DNA of 64,000 nucleotides from Thermocaproicibacter sp002410755 (GCA_036839715.1 DAITDU010000003.1:1-64000), one strand, 5' to 3'; numbered from the stretch's first letter, positions 1 to 8,690 are shown. The notes: a model not told the origin generated them from the letters alone. Made by a program: numbers and translations.

Positions 1-193
1 CTTTTTATGGAGGGAAAAACTCCAAAATATTTACAAGACTTCTGCCGAAATTCAACTTGAGTGAAACCTGGAGAAGACTGCCAAAAGAGAGAATAAAACG
101 TGCATACATGTATAGATACTATACAATATAACCATAATAACAAACACCTCATCAACTGCCATACAGGCTGTTAAAGCAGCACGGTAGATAGGT
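1..193. other. Left-edge intergenic region with one operator
   Basis: No coding region is visible here on either strand. The only structured element is the MarR-type dyad at 109-125. On the minus strand a weak promoter-like arrangement overlaps that dyad, so the region may be the regulatory leader of a leftward gene that starts outside the window. That last point is inference. Confidence 0.4.
109..125. promoter_or_regulatory. Candidate MarR operator, distal copy
   Basis: A perfect 17-bp dyad TGTATAG-ATA-CTATACA. The same dyad, with one changed base, lies in the marR promoter at 650-666. Two copies of a rare sequence flanking one regulator gene suggest both are bound by that regulator. This copy may control a leftward gene beyond the window edge. 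Confidence 0.6.
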
Positions 194-640
194 TTAGCCT
201 TTCTCCAAAGCTCCTTTTAAGCGCAAAAGAAAACTGGAAAGAAATTGCAGCTGCTCTGTATTTGCTCCGGATAAAAGGCTTCCAATCATCGCGCTGTACT
301 TTTTATGGGCGTTCTTGTGATTGGATGCGGCAATTTTTCCACAAGTTGTCAGACGCAGGATGATTTTCTTTTCATCACCTGGGCTTGCCTCTTTGACAAT
401 CATCTGTTTCCGGACCAGCCGCTTTGCGGTTTGCGATGCTGCCCCCCTTGTAACTCCAAGCTCGCGCGCAATTCCTGAAATGTGCAGGCCAGGATGCTCC
501 ATAATGCACTGAAGCATATGGATTTCCGAATGATAAAGCTCCGTACCTGTCCCAAATGTCCGTGCTTTTCTGTCATTTTCGTAAAATTCACAGATGATGT
601 CAATTAACATTTTGCCAATAGAACTGTTTGTGCATTTCAT
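194..640 (-). CDS. MarR family transcriptional regulator
   Basis: A winged helix-turn-helix repressor of about 148 residues, normal for MarR. The central part (HSEIHMLQCIMEHPGLHISGI, then ELGVTRGAASQTAKRL) is the DNA-recognition region, followed by a wing with basic residues; the C-terminal helix would dimerise. The ligand cannot be read from the sequence. I chose the ATG at 640 over one at 676 because a consensus promoter overlaps the longer reading, and no Shine-Dalgarno precedes 640, so the message may be leaderless. Operator copies lie on both sides of the gene, consistent with autoregulation. The adjacent CBS gene is on the same strand but is separated by a terminator. Confidence 0.9.
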   Translation of the reverse strand: MKCTNSSIGKMLIDIICEFYENDRKARTFGTGTELYHSEIHMLQCIMEHPGLHISGIARELGVTRGAASQTAKRLVRKQMIVKEASPGDEKKIILRLTTCGKIAASNHKNAHKKYSAMIGSLLSGANTEQLQFLSSFLLRLKGALEKG

Positions 641-647
641 AATTTTT

Positions 648-676
648 ATTGTATAGTATCCATACATCAATGTCAA
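648..676 (-). promoter_or_regulatory. marR promoter overlapping its operator
   Basis: On the minus strand TTGACA (676-671) is separated by exactly 17 nt from TACAAT (653-648). The dyad at 650-666 covers the spacer and most of the -10 box, so binding would block RNA polymerase. Transcription would start about 7 nt past the -10, at or one base before the ATG at 640. Confidence 0.75.
650..666. promoter_or_regulatory. Candidate MarR operator, promoter copy
   Basis: An imperfect 17-bp dyad TGTATAG-TAT-CCATACA matching the copy at 109-125 and placed inside the marR promoter. Confidence 0.65.
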
Positions 677-698
677 GAAAGCATAGCATAGTATGTAC

Positions 699-742
699 AG
701 AAAAAGGGGTTCCCGAATCCTTTCAGTAGGTTCCCCTTTCTG
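699..742 (-). terminator. Terminator after the CBS-domain gene
   Basis: On the minus strand AGAAAGGGG pairs with CCCCTTTTTCT around an internal loop, and the 3' arm itself carries the T-run. It lies just past the CBS gene stop and upstream of the marR promoter. Confidence 0.65.
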
Positions 743-763
743 CGCAGGAACAAAATTACCCTT

Positions 764-1192
764 TTATCCCTGCGCTCCGGTTGGCTGAGAAATGGCTTTC
801 AGCGTATCCCCAGCATCTGCTTTTCCATTTGGTTTGACAGAGATATCGCACAGCGAAAGGATGCCAACAATGTCGTCTGCGTTGACAATCGGGAGCCTGC
901 GGATCTGGTGCTCGCTCATCAGTTTTGCGGCTTCACAGACGTCCATTTCCGGTGTGCCCGTTGCAAGGCTTGCCGTCATAATATCCTTAACTTTTTGCTG
1001 ACTGGCATTTTTCCCTTCCGCAACTGTCCGGAGTGCGATGTCACGGTCCGTGACGATGCCTTCCACTCTTCCCTGACAGCAGACCGGGATGGAGCCGCAG
1101 TGATATTGTTTCATAAGCTGAGCTGCCCGTTCCACGGTTTCTCCGTCTTGAATATTGGCAACATTTTTAGACATGATTTCCTTGACTTTCAT
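764..1192 (-). CDS. CBS-domain pair protein
   Basis: A protein of about 142 residues made of two CBS motifs (about residues 8-60 and 72-125), each with the typical MSKNVANI/MTASLATG entry and a TDRDI or SLCDIS exit. Stand-alone CBS pairs bind adenine nucleotides and act as energy or redox sensors, but the partner is not evident here. The start at 1192 (MKVKEIM) is preceded by GAGGTGATT at good spacing; a longer reading to 1225 lacks this. It is transcribed toward marR and ends in its own terminator. Confidence 0.88.
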   Translation of the reverse strand: MKVKEIMSKNVANIQDGETVERAAQLMKQYHCGSIPVCCQGRVEGIVTDRDIALRTVAEGKNASQQKVKDIMTASLATGTPEMDVCEAAKLMSEHQIRRLPIVNADDIVGILSLCDISVKPNGKADAGDTLKAISQPTGAQG

Positions 1193-1381
1193 GGCAATCA
1201 CCTCGTAGCTATCTTTCCCAGGCAATACCGCAAATATAATACTGCCGGCGAAAATGACGGCGGCTATTGAAGGAGTTGTTCCAGAAGCTTATAATAAATA
1301 TATTAAAACATTTTATCCATAGGCGTCAAATGATTGGGTATCGGATAATTTTTCAATGAAAACAGGGAGCGGATAGCAGAA

Positions 1382-2560
1382 ATGGAAAGTAAAATGACAG
1401 AAAAGATATATTATGAAGATGTTACCCTCAGAACTTTTGCCGCGCATGTTCTGAGTTGTGAGGCGAAGGACGGAAAATACTTGATAACTCTTGACCGAAC
1501 GGCCTTTTTTCCGGAGGGAGGAGGCCAGCTGGCAGACATTGGAGTCCTTGGAACCGTAAATGTTCTGGATGTGAAAGAACGCGGGGGAGTCATTTTCCAT
1601 ACTGTGGACAAGCCCATTCCAGCCGGTTCCCCGGTCATGGGGGGAATCAACTGGACCCGCCGTTTCCGCCATATGCAGCAGCACACTGGCGAGCATATTG
1701 TTTCCGGTATTGCGAACCGTTTGTTTGGGGCAGACAATGTTGGCTTCCATATGGGAGACGAATACCTTACCGTTGACTGGGATGTGCAGCTTAGCATGGA
1801 GCAACTGAAAACGGTGGAGCAGCTAGCTAACGAAGCGGTATACCGCAATATTCCCGTCAGTGCAGAATTTCCGGCCCCGGAACAGCTCGCTGAGATTTGC
1901 TACCGCAGCAAAAAAGAACTGACGGGTCCTGTCCGCATCGTAACCATCCCGGGATATGATGTCTGTGCCTGTTGCGGGACGCATGTGCCTTTTACAGGGG
2001 AAATCGGGGCCATTAAACTGACAGGTGCTCAAAATTACAAAGGTGGCACACGTATCTTTTTGGCTTGTGGTGCACAGGCAATGGACGACTATGTGGAAAA
2101 GCAGCAAGGTGTTGCTTCGGTTTCTTCCCTGCTTTCTGCGAAACCGGCGGAGATTTCGCAAGCGGTGAAACGGCTTCTTCAGGAGAACGAGGAGCTTAAG
2201 CGGAAGCTTGCAGCAGCACATGGAACCCTGCTGGAGATGAAAGTCTCCTCTGTCCCAGAAGGCTGTGGAAATGTCTGTGCGATTGAAAACAGCTTTGGTT
2301 CGGATGACTTGCGCCGCTATGCCCTGTCTCTTTCAAAACGCTGCGGGGGTACGGCAGCTGTGTTCAGCGGGGAAGACGGTATTTACCGTTATGCCGTGTC
2401 CAATTTCCACAGTGACGTGCGTCCGGAGGGAAAAGCACTGAATAAAGCGCTTTCCGGACGTGGCGGCGGTTCTCGGGAACTGGTGCAGGGCTCGGTCAAG
2501 GCGGTGCGCAGTGATATAGAAAAATTTTTCCGCGTCTCATCCCTGATCCTGTCAGAATAA
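1382..2560 (+). CDS. Alanyl-tRNA editing protein, AlaX-L type
   Basis: A stand-alone trans-editing hydrolase related to the editing and C-terminal domains of alanyl-tRNA synthetase; such proteins remove serine or glycine mischarged on tRNA-Ala. The 392-residue product has PEGGGQ (44-49), the zinc pair HTGEH (H101, H105) and the second zinc motif CCGTH (C197, H201) followed by TGEIG. A coiled segment (about 260-285) and a DHHA1-like C-terminal domain (GRGGGS) follow, which define the long AlaX-L form. It lacks the aminoacylation domain, so it is not alaS. It appears monocistronic. Confidence 0.92.
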   Translation: MESKMTEKIYYEDVTLRTFAAHVLSCEAKDGKYLITLDRTAFFPEGGGQLADIGVLGTVNVLDVKERGGVIFHTVDKPIPAGSPVMGGINWTRRFRHMQQHTGEHIVSGIANRLFGADNVGFHMGDEYLTVDWDVQLSMEQLKTVEQLANEAVYRNIPVSAEFPAPEQLAEICYRSKKELTGPVRIVTIPGYDVCACCGTHVPFTGEIGAIKLTGAQNYKGGTRIFLACGAQAMDDYVEKQQGVASVSSLLSAKPAEISQAVKRLLQENEELKRKLAAAHGTLLEMKVSSVPEGCGNVCAIENSFGSDDLRRYALSLSKRCGGTAAVFSGEDGIYRYAVSNFHSDVRPEGKALNKALSGRGGGSRELVQGSVKAVRSDIEKFFRVSSLILSE

Positions 2561-2601
2561 AAAAGATTAAGCTCCTGAGTTGTTAATTTTATTTCAAATA
2601 C

Positions 2602-2636
2602 TTGCATCCTGTAGTTATTTGTGATACATTTAACAT
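2602..2636 (+). promoter_or_regulatory. Butyryl-CoA operon promoter with Rex-like dyad
   Basis: TTGCAT (2602-2607) and TACATT (2625-2630) are separated by 17 nt. The dyad at 2619-2636 (TTGTGATACATTTAACAT) matches 11 of 14 fixed positions of the clostridial Rex consensus TTGTTAA-N4-TTAACAA and covers the -10 box. Rex is the NADH/NAD+ sensing repressor of clostridial fermentation genes. The assignment is inference from motif and context. Confidence 0.55.
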
Positions 2637-2719
2637 AGTGACATTTATTTTATATCCTTTTTAAGGCATATTTTTCTATTGGCTTGAAATTAATAAGTAA
2701 ATAAAAGGAGGAATTTCCA

Positions 2720-3904
2720 ATGTCTAAGAAAATCGTCGTTGCAGGTGCATGCCGTACTGCAATCGGAAAAATGGGTGGTTCTCTTTCCAACACCCCATCT
2801 CCTGTGCTTGCAACTATTGTGGTAAAGGAAGCTATGAAACGCGCCGGGATTGCACCGGATAAGGTCGATGAAGTAATCCTTGGCTGTGTTTATCAGGCTG
2901 GTATCGGCCAGAGTGTAGCGCGTCAGGCTGCCCTTTATGCTGGAATTCCAGTGACGACTCCGGCTTTCACCATCAACAACCTTTGCGGTTCAGGCCTGAA
3001 GAGCATCAACGTTGCAGCTGACCTAATCAATGCAGGCGAGGCAGATGTGATTGTCGCCGGCGGTGTTGAGAATATGTCCAGCACTCCATATCTGCTTAAA
3101 AAAGCACGTTTTGGCTATCGGATGAAAGATGGTGTCTTGATTGATTCCCTGATTCACGACGGCCTGGAAGATAGTACCCTTCATTATCATATGGGTGTTA
3201 CGGCGGAGAACATTGCTGAGAAATATGGCATTACCCGTCGGATGCAGGATGAATTTGCCACAGACAGCCAGCAGAAGACTCAGAAAGCAATTGCTGGTGG
3301 CAAGTTTAAAGATGAGATCATCCCGGTCAAAGTGAAGATTAAGAAGCAGGAAGTTATGTTTGATACCGACGAAGCTCCGCGTAAAGGTGTTACACCTGAT
3401 ACACTTGCAAAGCTGCCGCCTGCGTTCAAGGAGAACGGCACGGTTACGGCTGGCAACGCTTCCGGCATTGATGACGCTGCTTCTGCAATTGTTGTCATGA
3501 GTGAGGACAAGGCAAAAGAGCTTGGTGTAAAGCCGATGGCGTACTGGATTGCCGGTTCTTCCGTTGGTGTTGATCCTGCTTACATGGGCCTTGGGCCGAT
3601 TGGGGCAACAAAGAAAGTCATGCAGAAGACCGGCATGGCGGTAAAGGACATGGATCTCGTTGAGCTGAATGAAGCATTTGCTTCTCAGTCAATTGAGTGT
3701 GTCCGTGAGCTTGGCATCGACATGAATAAGGTCAATGTCAATGGCGGTGCCATTGCGCTTGGCCATCCAGTCGGCTGCTCCGGATGCCGTATTCTTACCA
3801 CACTTCTTTACGAGATGAAGAAACGCGGCAGCGAGTATGGCCTCGCAACTCTCTGCGTTGGCGGCGGCATGGGTGTCGCTACTATCGTGAAACAATATCA
3901 GTGA
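2720..3904 (+). CDS. thlA: Acetyl-CoA C-acetyltransferase (thiolase)
   Basis: Condenses two acetyl-CoA to acetoacetyl-CoA, the first step of butyryl-CoA synthesis in the cytosol. The 394-residue length is that of biosynthetic thiolases. The nucleophile is Cys89 in NNLCGSG, the base pair is His349 in GHPVGCSG and Cys379 in CVGGGMG. The start follows AAAAGGAGG with ideal spacing. It is the first gene of a six-gene operon, 33 nt ahead of crt, and lies downstream of a promoter with a Rex-like dyad, which fits redox control of fermentation. Confidence 0.96.
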   Translation: MSKKIVVAGACRTAIGKMGGSLSNTPSPVLATIVVKEAMKRAGIAPDKVDEVILGCVYQAGIGQSVARQAALYAGIPVTTPAFTINNLCGSGLKSINVAADLINAGEADVIVAGGVENMSSTPYLLKKARFGYRMKDGVLIDSLIHDGLEDSTLHYHMGVTAENIAEKYGITRRMQDEFATDSQQKTQKAIAGGKFKDEIIPVKVKIKKQEVMFDTDEAPRKGVTPDTLAKLPPAFKENGTVTAGNASGIDDAASAIVVMSEDKAKELGVKPMAYWIAGSSVGVDPAYMGLGPIGATKKVMQKTGMAVKDMDLVELNEAFASQSIECVRELGIDMNKVNVNGGAIALGHPVGCSGCRILTTLLYEMKKRGSEYGLATLCVGGGMGVATIVKQYQ

Positions 3905-3937
3905 TTTCTGCAGAACCGAAAAGAGGGTTTGTGACTT

Positions 3938-4714
3938 ATGAGCTATGTAAAATATGAGCAGGATGGTTTTGTCGGTATTGTCACACTTGACCGCGAAAAG
4001 GCACTGAATGCTTTAAACGATGAGGTCCTTGCCGACCTCGAAAAGGCGATTGATGCCATTGATCCGAACAATACCCGCTGTGTCATCATTACCGGTGCAG
4101 GGAAGAAAGCTTTTGCTGCCGGTGCTGATATCGGTGCAATGTGCAACATGACACCCGATGAAGGCCGCGCGTTCAGCGCAAAAGGAAATGCTGTCTACCG
4201 TAAGATTGAGCATCTTCCGATGCCTGTAATTGCCGCAGTGAATGGATATGCACTTGGCGGAGGCTGTGAGCTTTCCCTTGCCTGTGATATTCGCTTGGCT
4301 TCTGAGAATGCCGTATTTGGCCAACCGGAAGCTGGCCTTGGCATTACGCCTGGCTTTGGTGGCACCCAACGCCTTGCCCGTACAGTCGGTGTAGGAAAAG
4401 CCAAAGAAATGATTTTTGCCTGCCGGAATATTAAAGCTGATGAGGCACTCCGTGTTGGCCTTGTGAATGCAGTTTATCCGACGGATGAGCTGATGGCGCA
4501 GGCAAAGAAGCTCGCTGAGCGGATTTCCGGCAATGCTCCCATTGCTGTGCGCCAGTGCAAAAAGGCGATTAACCTTGGCCTTCAGATGGACATTGATTCT
4601 GCAACAGCTTTGGAGCCAGAGCTGTTTGCTGCATGTTGCGGCACTGAGGATCAGCACAGTGCCATGACTGCTTTTTGCGAAAAGCGCAAGCATGGCCCGT
4701 TTGTAAACAAATAA
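3938..4714 (+). CDS. crt: 3-hydroxybutyryl-CoA dehydratase (crotonase)
   Basis: Dehydrates 3-hydroxybutyryl-CoA to crotonyl-CoA. This is a 258-residue enoyl-CoA hydratase fold protein with the oxyanion-hole segments AGADIGAM (61-68) and GYALGGGCELS, and the two catalytic glutamates Glu111 and Glu131 (QPEAGLG). Position between thlA and hbd identifies the substrate as the C4 acyl-CoA, although longer chains are possible. A small hairpin (CATTTGT with ACAAATG, about 4720-4748) lies between this gene and hbd and could tune message stability. Confidence 0.95.
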   Translation: MSYVKYEQDGFVGIVTLDREKALNALNDEVLADLEKAIDAIDPNNTRCVIITGAGKKAFAAGADIGAMCNMTPDEGRAFSAKGNAVYRKIEHLPMPVIAAVNGYALGGGCELSLACDIRLASENAVFGQPEAGLGITPGFGGTQRLARTVGVGKAKEMIFACRNIKADEALRVGLVNAVYPTDELMAQAKKLAERISGNAPIAVRQCKKAINLGLQMDIDSATALEPELFAACCGTEDQHSAMTAFCEKRKHGPFVNK

Positions 4715-4767
4715 AATTTCATTTGTGCAATGTGTAAAACAGACAAATGATAATAGGAGGTTTTGAC

Positions 4768-5610
4768 ATGATTGTTGGTGTTATTGGCGCAGGAACCATG
4801 GGCTCCGGAATTGCACAGGCATTTGCGCAGACAGATGGCTATTCTGTAAAGCTCTGTGATATCAATGAGCAGTTTGCTGCAAACGGCAAGGCGAAAATTT
4901 CCAAGAGCCTCAGCCGCCTTGTGGCGAAGGGGAGGATGGCACAGAGCAAAGCCGATGCCATTCTGGCAAAGATTACAACCGGGACGAAAGAGATTGCTTC
5001 TGACTGCGACCTGATCGAAGAAGCAGCCCTTGAAAAGATGGATGTCAAGAAGAACCTCTTTAAGGAACTTTCTACCATCTGCAAGCCGGATGCAATTTTT
5101 GCAACGAACACATCATCCCTTTCTATCACGGAGATTGGCAGCGGAATTGACAGGCCGGTCTGCGGGATGCATTTCTTCAACCCGGCACCGGTGATGAAGC
5201 TTGTTGAGGTAATTGCAGGCATCAACACCCCACAGGAGACAGTTGACAAGATTAAGGCAGTCTCCATTGCAATCGGTAAGACGCCGGTGCAGGTCAAGGA
5301 AGCACCTGGATTTGTTGTGAACCGCATTCTGGTACCAATGATCAATGAAGCAATTGGCGTATTTGCTGACGGAACCGCATCCGCGGAAGATATTGATACC
5401 GCCATGAAGCTTGGAGCAAACCACCCAATGGGCCCGCTTGCACTTGCTGACTTGGTTGGCCTTGATATTGTCCTGGATGTTATGGAAGTGCTCCAGGCTG
5501 AAACGGGCGATCCGAAGTACCGTCCTCATCCGCTGCTCCGTAAGATGGTTCGCGGCGGTCTGCTCGGTCGGAAAACCGGCAAAGGTTTCTATGACTACAC
5601 GAAAAAGTAA
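4768..5610 (+). CDS. hbd: 3-hydroxybutyryl-CoA dehydrogenase
   Basis: Reduces acetoacetyl-CoA to 3-hydroxybutyryl-CoA with NAD(P)H. The 280-residue protein opens with the Rossmann motif GAGTMGSG (7-14), has the HFFNPAPVMKLVE segment with the catalytic histidine, and ends in the usual helical domain with NHPMGPL and RKTGKGFYDY. The ATG at 4768 is preceded by AATAGGAGG; an upstream in-frame ATG at 4747 lies before that site and is rejected. Third gene of the butyryl-CoA operon. Confidence 0.96.
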   Translation: MIVGVIGAGTMGSGIAQAFAQTDGYSVKLCDINEQFAANGKAKISKSLSRLVAKGRMAQSKADAILAKITTGTKEIASDCDLIEEAALEKMDVKKNLFKELSTICKPDAIFATNTSSLSITEIGSGIDRPVCGMHFFNPAPVMKLVEVIAGINTPQETVDKIKAVSIAIGKTPVQVKEAPGFVVNRILVPMINEAIGVFADGTASAEDIDTAMKLGANHPMGPLALADLVGLDIVLDVMEVLQAETGDPKYRPHPLLRKMVRGGLLGRKTGKGFYDYTKK

Positions 5611-5642
5611 TTGCCCAATCGGACGGATTTGGAGGAATGAGT

Positions 5643-6782
5643 ATGGACTTCAAACTTAGCGCACAGCAGGAAATGGCCCGCACCCTCTTTAGAGATTTTG
5701 CGGAGAAGGAAGTAAAGCCTCTCGCGCAGGAGATTGATGAAGAAGAGCGGTTCCCAACAGAGACGCTTGAAAAATTCCGCAAATATAAATTTATGGGTAT
5801 CCCTTATTCAAAAGAATGGGGCGGGGCCGGATGCGATACCCTGACCTATGAAATCTGCCTTGAGGAACTCAGCAAAGTATGTGCCACGACGGCCACCATG
5901 CTTTCTGCACATACTTCCCTTGGCACATGGCCTATCCTGAAATATGGCACGCCTGAACAGAAGGAAAAATATGTGAGAAAGCTCTGCACCGGCGAATATG
6001 TGGGTGCATTTGCTCTCACCGAGCCGAACGCCGGAACAGATTCTTCTGCACAGCAGACGAAAGCTGTTCTTGACGGTGACCATTATGTTCTGAACGGAAA
6101 TAAAATTTTCATTACAAATTCTGGCTATGCCGATACGTATGTTATCTTTGCCATGACCAATAAGAGCCTTGGAAATCACGGTATTTCTGCCTTCATTGTT
6201 GAAAAGAACTTCCCGGGTTTCTCTGTCGGCAAAGAAGAAAAGAAGATGGGAATCCGCGGTTCTTCTACCTGCGAGTTGATTTTTGAAAACTGCATTGTCC
6301 CGAAGGAAAATCTGCTTGGCCAGGAGGGCAAGGGCTTCTCGATTGCCATGGCTACTCTTGACAATGGGCGTATTGGCATCGCGGCGCAGGCCCTTGGCAT
6401 TGCTGAAGGTGCACTGGATGAGACGATCAAGTATGTGAAGCAGCGCAAGCAGTTTGGACGTCCGCTTGCCAAGTTCCAGAACACCCAGTTTGAAATCGCC
6501 GACATGGTAACAAAGACCAAAGCTGCACAGCTCCTGATGTACCGTGCGGCTATAGCCGAAGATGAGAAACCGAGGTATTCTGAAGAAGCCGCGATGGCAA
6601 AGCTGTACTGTGCCTCCACCGCAATGGATGTTACCACCCGCTGCCTGCAGCTCCACGGCGGATATGGATACACAAGAGAGTATCCGATTGAGCGCATGAT
6701 GCGCGACGCCAAGATTACGGAAATCTATGAGGGCACCAGTGAAGTCCAGAAGATGGTAATTTCCAAATACGCCTTTAAATAA
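5643..6782 (+). CDS. bcd: Butyryl-CoA dehydrogenase
   Basis: A flavin acyl-CoA dehydrogenase that reduces crotonyl-CoA to butyryl-CoA, in clostridia coupled through EtfAB to ferredoxin reduction by electron bifurcation. About 379 residues, with the FAD/substrate signature FALTEPNAGTDSS, the C-terminal signature QLHGGYGYTREYP, and the catalytic glutamate near residue 363 in IYEGTSE. Two starts are possible: ATG 5637 directly abuts GGAGG, so ATG 5643 is preferred. The immediate etfB-etfA neighbours support the bifurcating Bcd-Etf complex. Confidence 0.95.
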   Translation: MDFKLSAQQEMARTLFRDFAEKEVKPLAQEIDEEERFPTETLEKFRKYKFMGIPYSKEWGGAGCDTLTYEICLEELSKVCATTATMLSAHTSLGTWPILKYGTPEQKEKYVRKLCTGEYVGAFALTEPNAGTDSSAQQTKAVLDGDHYVLNGNKIFITNSGYADTYVIFAMTNKSLGNHGISAFIVEKNFPGFSVGKEEKKMGIRGSSTCELIFENCIVPKENLLGQEGKGFSIAMATLDNGRIGIAAQALGIAEGALDETIKYVKQRKQFGRPLAKFQNTQFEIADMVTKTKAAQLLMYRAAIAEDEKPRYSEEAAMAKLYCASTAMDVTTRCLQLHGGYGYTREYPIERMMRDAKITEIYEGTSEVQKMVISKYAFK

Positions 6783-6809
6783 TGGCGGAAAACGAAGGAG
6801 GGAAATCTG

Positions 6810-7592
6810 TTGAATATTGTCGTTTGTATCAAACAGGTTCCAAACACGAACGAAGTTAAGATAGACCCCAAAACCGGCACACTGATTCGTGAAGGCGTAC
6901 CGAGCATTATCAACCCGGACGACAAAGCAGGGCTTGAGGCGGCTCTCCGCCTTAAGGATTCTCAGGGTGCTCATGTTACTGTCCTTACCATGGGTCCGCC
7001 GCAGGCAGAGACAGCACTGCGTGAAGCTCTTGCCATGGGTGCAGATGAAGCCGTTTTGGTAACGGACCGTGCATTCGGCGGCGCCGATACCTGGGCAACA
7101 GCGCATACGATTGCAGCAGCAGTCGAAAAGCTTCCCTATGACCTGATTATTACTGGCCGTCAGGCGATTGATGGTGATACCGCTCAGGTTGGCCCACAGA
7201 TTGCGGAAAATCTCAATATCCCGAACATCAGCTATGCGGAGGAAATTAAGGTAGAAGGGGAATATGTCACGGTAAAGCGCCAGTTTGAAGACCGCTACCA
7301 TATTCTAAAAGCCAAGATGCCGTGCCTGATTACTGCACTCAGCGAGCTGAATACCCCTCGCTATATGACTCCGGGTGGCATTGTGGATGCCTATCAGAAA
7401 GAAATCAAGAAGATTACCCGTGCTGATCTTGATGTTGCTGATGGGGATATCGGTTTAAAAGGTTCCCCAACCCGCGTTGTAAAGACGTTTACAAAGAGTC
7501 CAAAAGCAGCCGGCACGCTTGTTTCAAACCTTAATTCTCAGGAAGCAGCCGACTATATCCTTGAAAAGCTCAAAGAGAAATTCATTATATAG
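6810..7592 (+). CDS. etfB: Electron transfer flavoprotein, beta subunit
   Basis: Beta subunit of the Etf partner of Bcd. In the bifurcating clostridial complex it carries the FAD that receives electrons from NADH. The 260-residue product starts at a TTG preceded by GAAGGAGGG, giving the family N-terminus MNIVVCIKQVP. The nucleotide-binding segment GRQAIDGDTAQVGPQIAE is conserved. It ends 19 nt before etfA. Confidence 0.95.
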   Translation: MNIVVCIKQVPNTNEVKIDPKTGTLIREGVPSIINPDDKAGLEAALRLKDSQGAHVTVLTMGPPQAETALREALAMGADEAVLVTDRAFGGADTWATAHTIAAAVEKLPYDLIITGRQAIDGDTAQVGPQIAENLNIPNISYAEEIKVEGEYVTVKRQFEDRYHILKAKMPCLITALSELNTPRYMTPGGIVDAYQKEIKKITRADLDVADGDIGLKGSPTRVVKTFTKSPKAAGTLVSNLNSQEAADYILEKLKEKFII

Positions 7593-7611
7593 TGAAAGTG
7601 GTGAGACATTG

Positions 7612-8631
7612 ATGAATATTCAAGATTATAAAGGCATTTATGTATTCATTCAGCAGGTGGACGGCAAAGTCGCCGGCGTCTCCCACGAGCTGCTCGGCAA
7701 AGCAAGGGAACTCGCCCAGAAAATGGAGACGAAAGTCACAGCCGTTCTGCTTGGATATCAGGTTTCCGGACTCTGCGGGGATCTCGCGAGCTATGGTGCC
7801 GACAAGATCGTTCTGGTAGACAACAAAGACCTCGAAATTTATTCCACAAGGCCATATGCCTATGCGGTCTGCAAAGTAATTGAGCATTTTAAGCCTGCAG
7901 TGCTGCTATATGGCGCAACCGCTATTGGACGTGACCTTGCACCGCGTGTGGCCGCTAAAATCCGTACCGGTTTAACTGCAGACTGCACAAAGCTGGATGT
8001 TGCTGACGATGGAACAAAGAACCTTCTGATGACGCGTCCGGCATTTGGCGGCAATATTATGGCTACCATTATCTGCCCGGATTATCGGCCACAAATGGCA
8101 ACTGTCCGCCCGGGCGTTATGCAGAAAATTAAGCCGGTTGAAGATGCATCTGCTCCGGTTGACAGCTTTGCTGTTGAGATTCCAGAGTCAATGAAGGATG
8201 TTCAGATTCTCGGTGTAGTGAAGAAAGAGTCCCACAAGATAGACATTCAGGATGCCAAGATTCTGGTTTCCGGTGGCCGTGGCATGGGCTGTGCGGAGAA
8301 CTTCAAGATGCTGGAAGACTGCGCAAATGCGCTGGGTGGCACTGTAAGTTCCTCAAGAGCTTGTGTGGATGCCGGATGGGTTGAAAAGGATATTCAGGTT
8401 GGGCAGACCGGTAAGACTGTCCGTCCGGATCTATACCTTGCATGCGGCATTTCCGGTGCAATTCAGCACCTTGCCGGTATGGAAGAGTCCAACCTTATTA
8501 TTGCCATCAACAAAGATGAAACTGCGCCAATTTTTGATGTTGCAGACTGGGGCGTTGTCGGCGATGTAACCAAGATCATTCCGCTCTTTACGGAAGGAGT
8601 CAAAAAGGCAATAGCTGAGCGCAACAAGTAA
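7612..8631 (+). CDS. etfA: Electron transfer flavoprotein, alpha subunit
   Basis: Alpha subunit of Etf, 339 residues from the ATG at 7612 (MNIQDYKGI). The C-terminal FAD domain shows SGGRGMG, the arginine-containing SSRACVDAGW, the QVGQTGKTVRPDLY segment and GISGAIQHLAGM. A longer in-frame reading into etfB is rejected because it has no ribosome binding site and is not family sequence. Last gene of the operon; an imperfect hairpin follows. No terminal butyrate enzyme (CoA-transferase or butyrate kinase) is in this window. Confidence 0.95.
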   Translation: MNIQDYKGIYVFIQQVDGKVAGVSHELLGKARELAQKMETKVTAVLLGYQVSGLCGDLASYGADKIVLVDNKDLEIYSTRPYAYAVCKVIEHFKPAVLLYGATAIGRDLAPRVAAKIRTGLTADCTKLDVADDGTKNLLMTRPAFGGNIMATIICPDYRPQMATVRPGVMQKIKPVEDASAPVDSFAVEIPESMKDVQILGVVKKESHKIDIQDAKILVSGGRGMGCAENFKMLEDCANALGGTVSSSRACVDAGWVEKDIQVGQTGKTVRPDLYLACGISGAIQHLAGMEESNLIIAINKDETAPIFDVADWGVVGDVTKIIPLFTEGVKKAIAERNK

Positions 8632-8649
8632 ATCTTCCCAGTTGGCAGA

Positions 8650-8690
8650 AGCCGCTCCACCTTTTTAGTTAGGGGTGGCTTTGCCTAATA
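8650..8690 (+). terminator. Probable terminator of the butyryl-CoA operon
   Basis: AGCCGCTCC pairs with GGGGTGGCT (nine pairs, two of them G-T), followed by a short interrupted T-run. The weak T-tract leaves read-through into the next small gene possible. Confidence 0.45.

Noticed and set aside
4013..4693. Minus-strand frame of 226 codons opposite crt
   Set aside because: Shadow of the crotonase gene; no family features.
5808..7301. Open minus-strand frame of 497 codons opposite bcd and etfB
   Set aside because: It is a codon-bias shadow of two well-identified genes on the other strand; the protein shows no domain and has no ribosome binding site.
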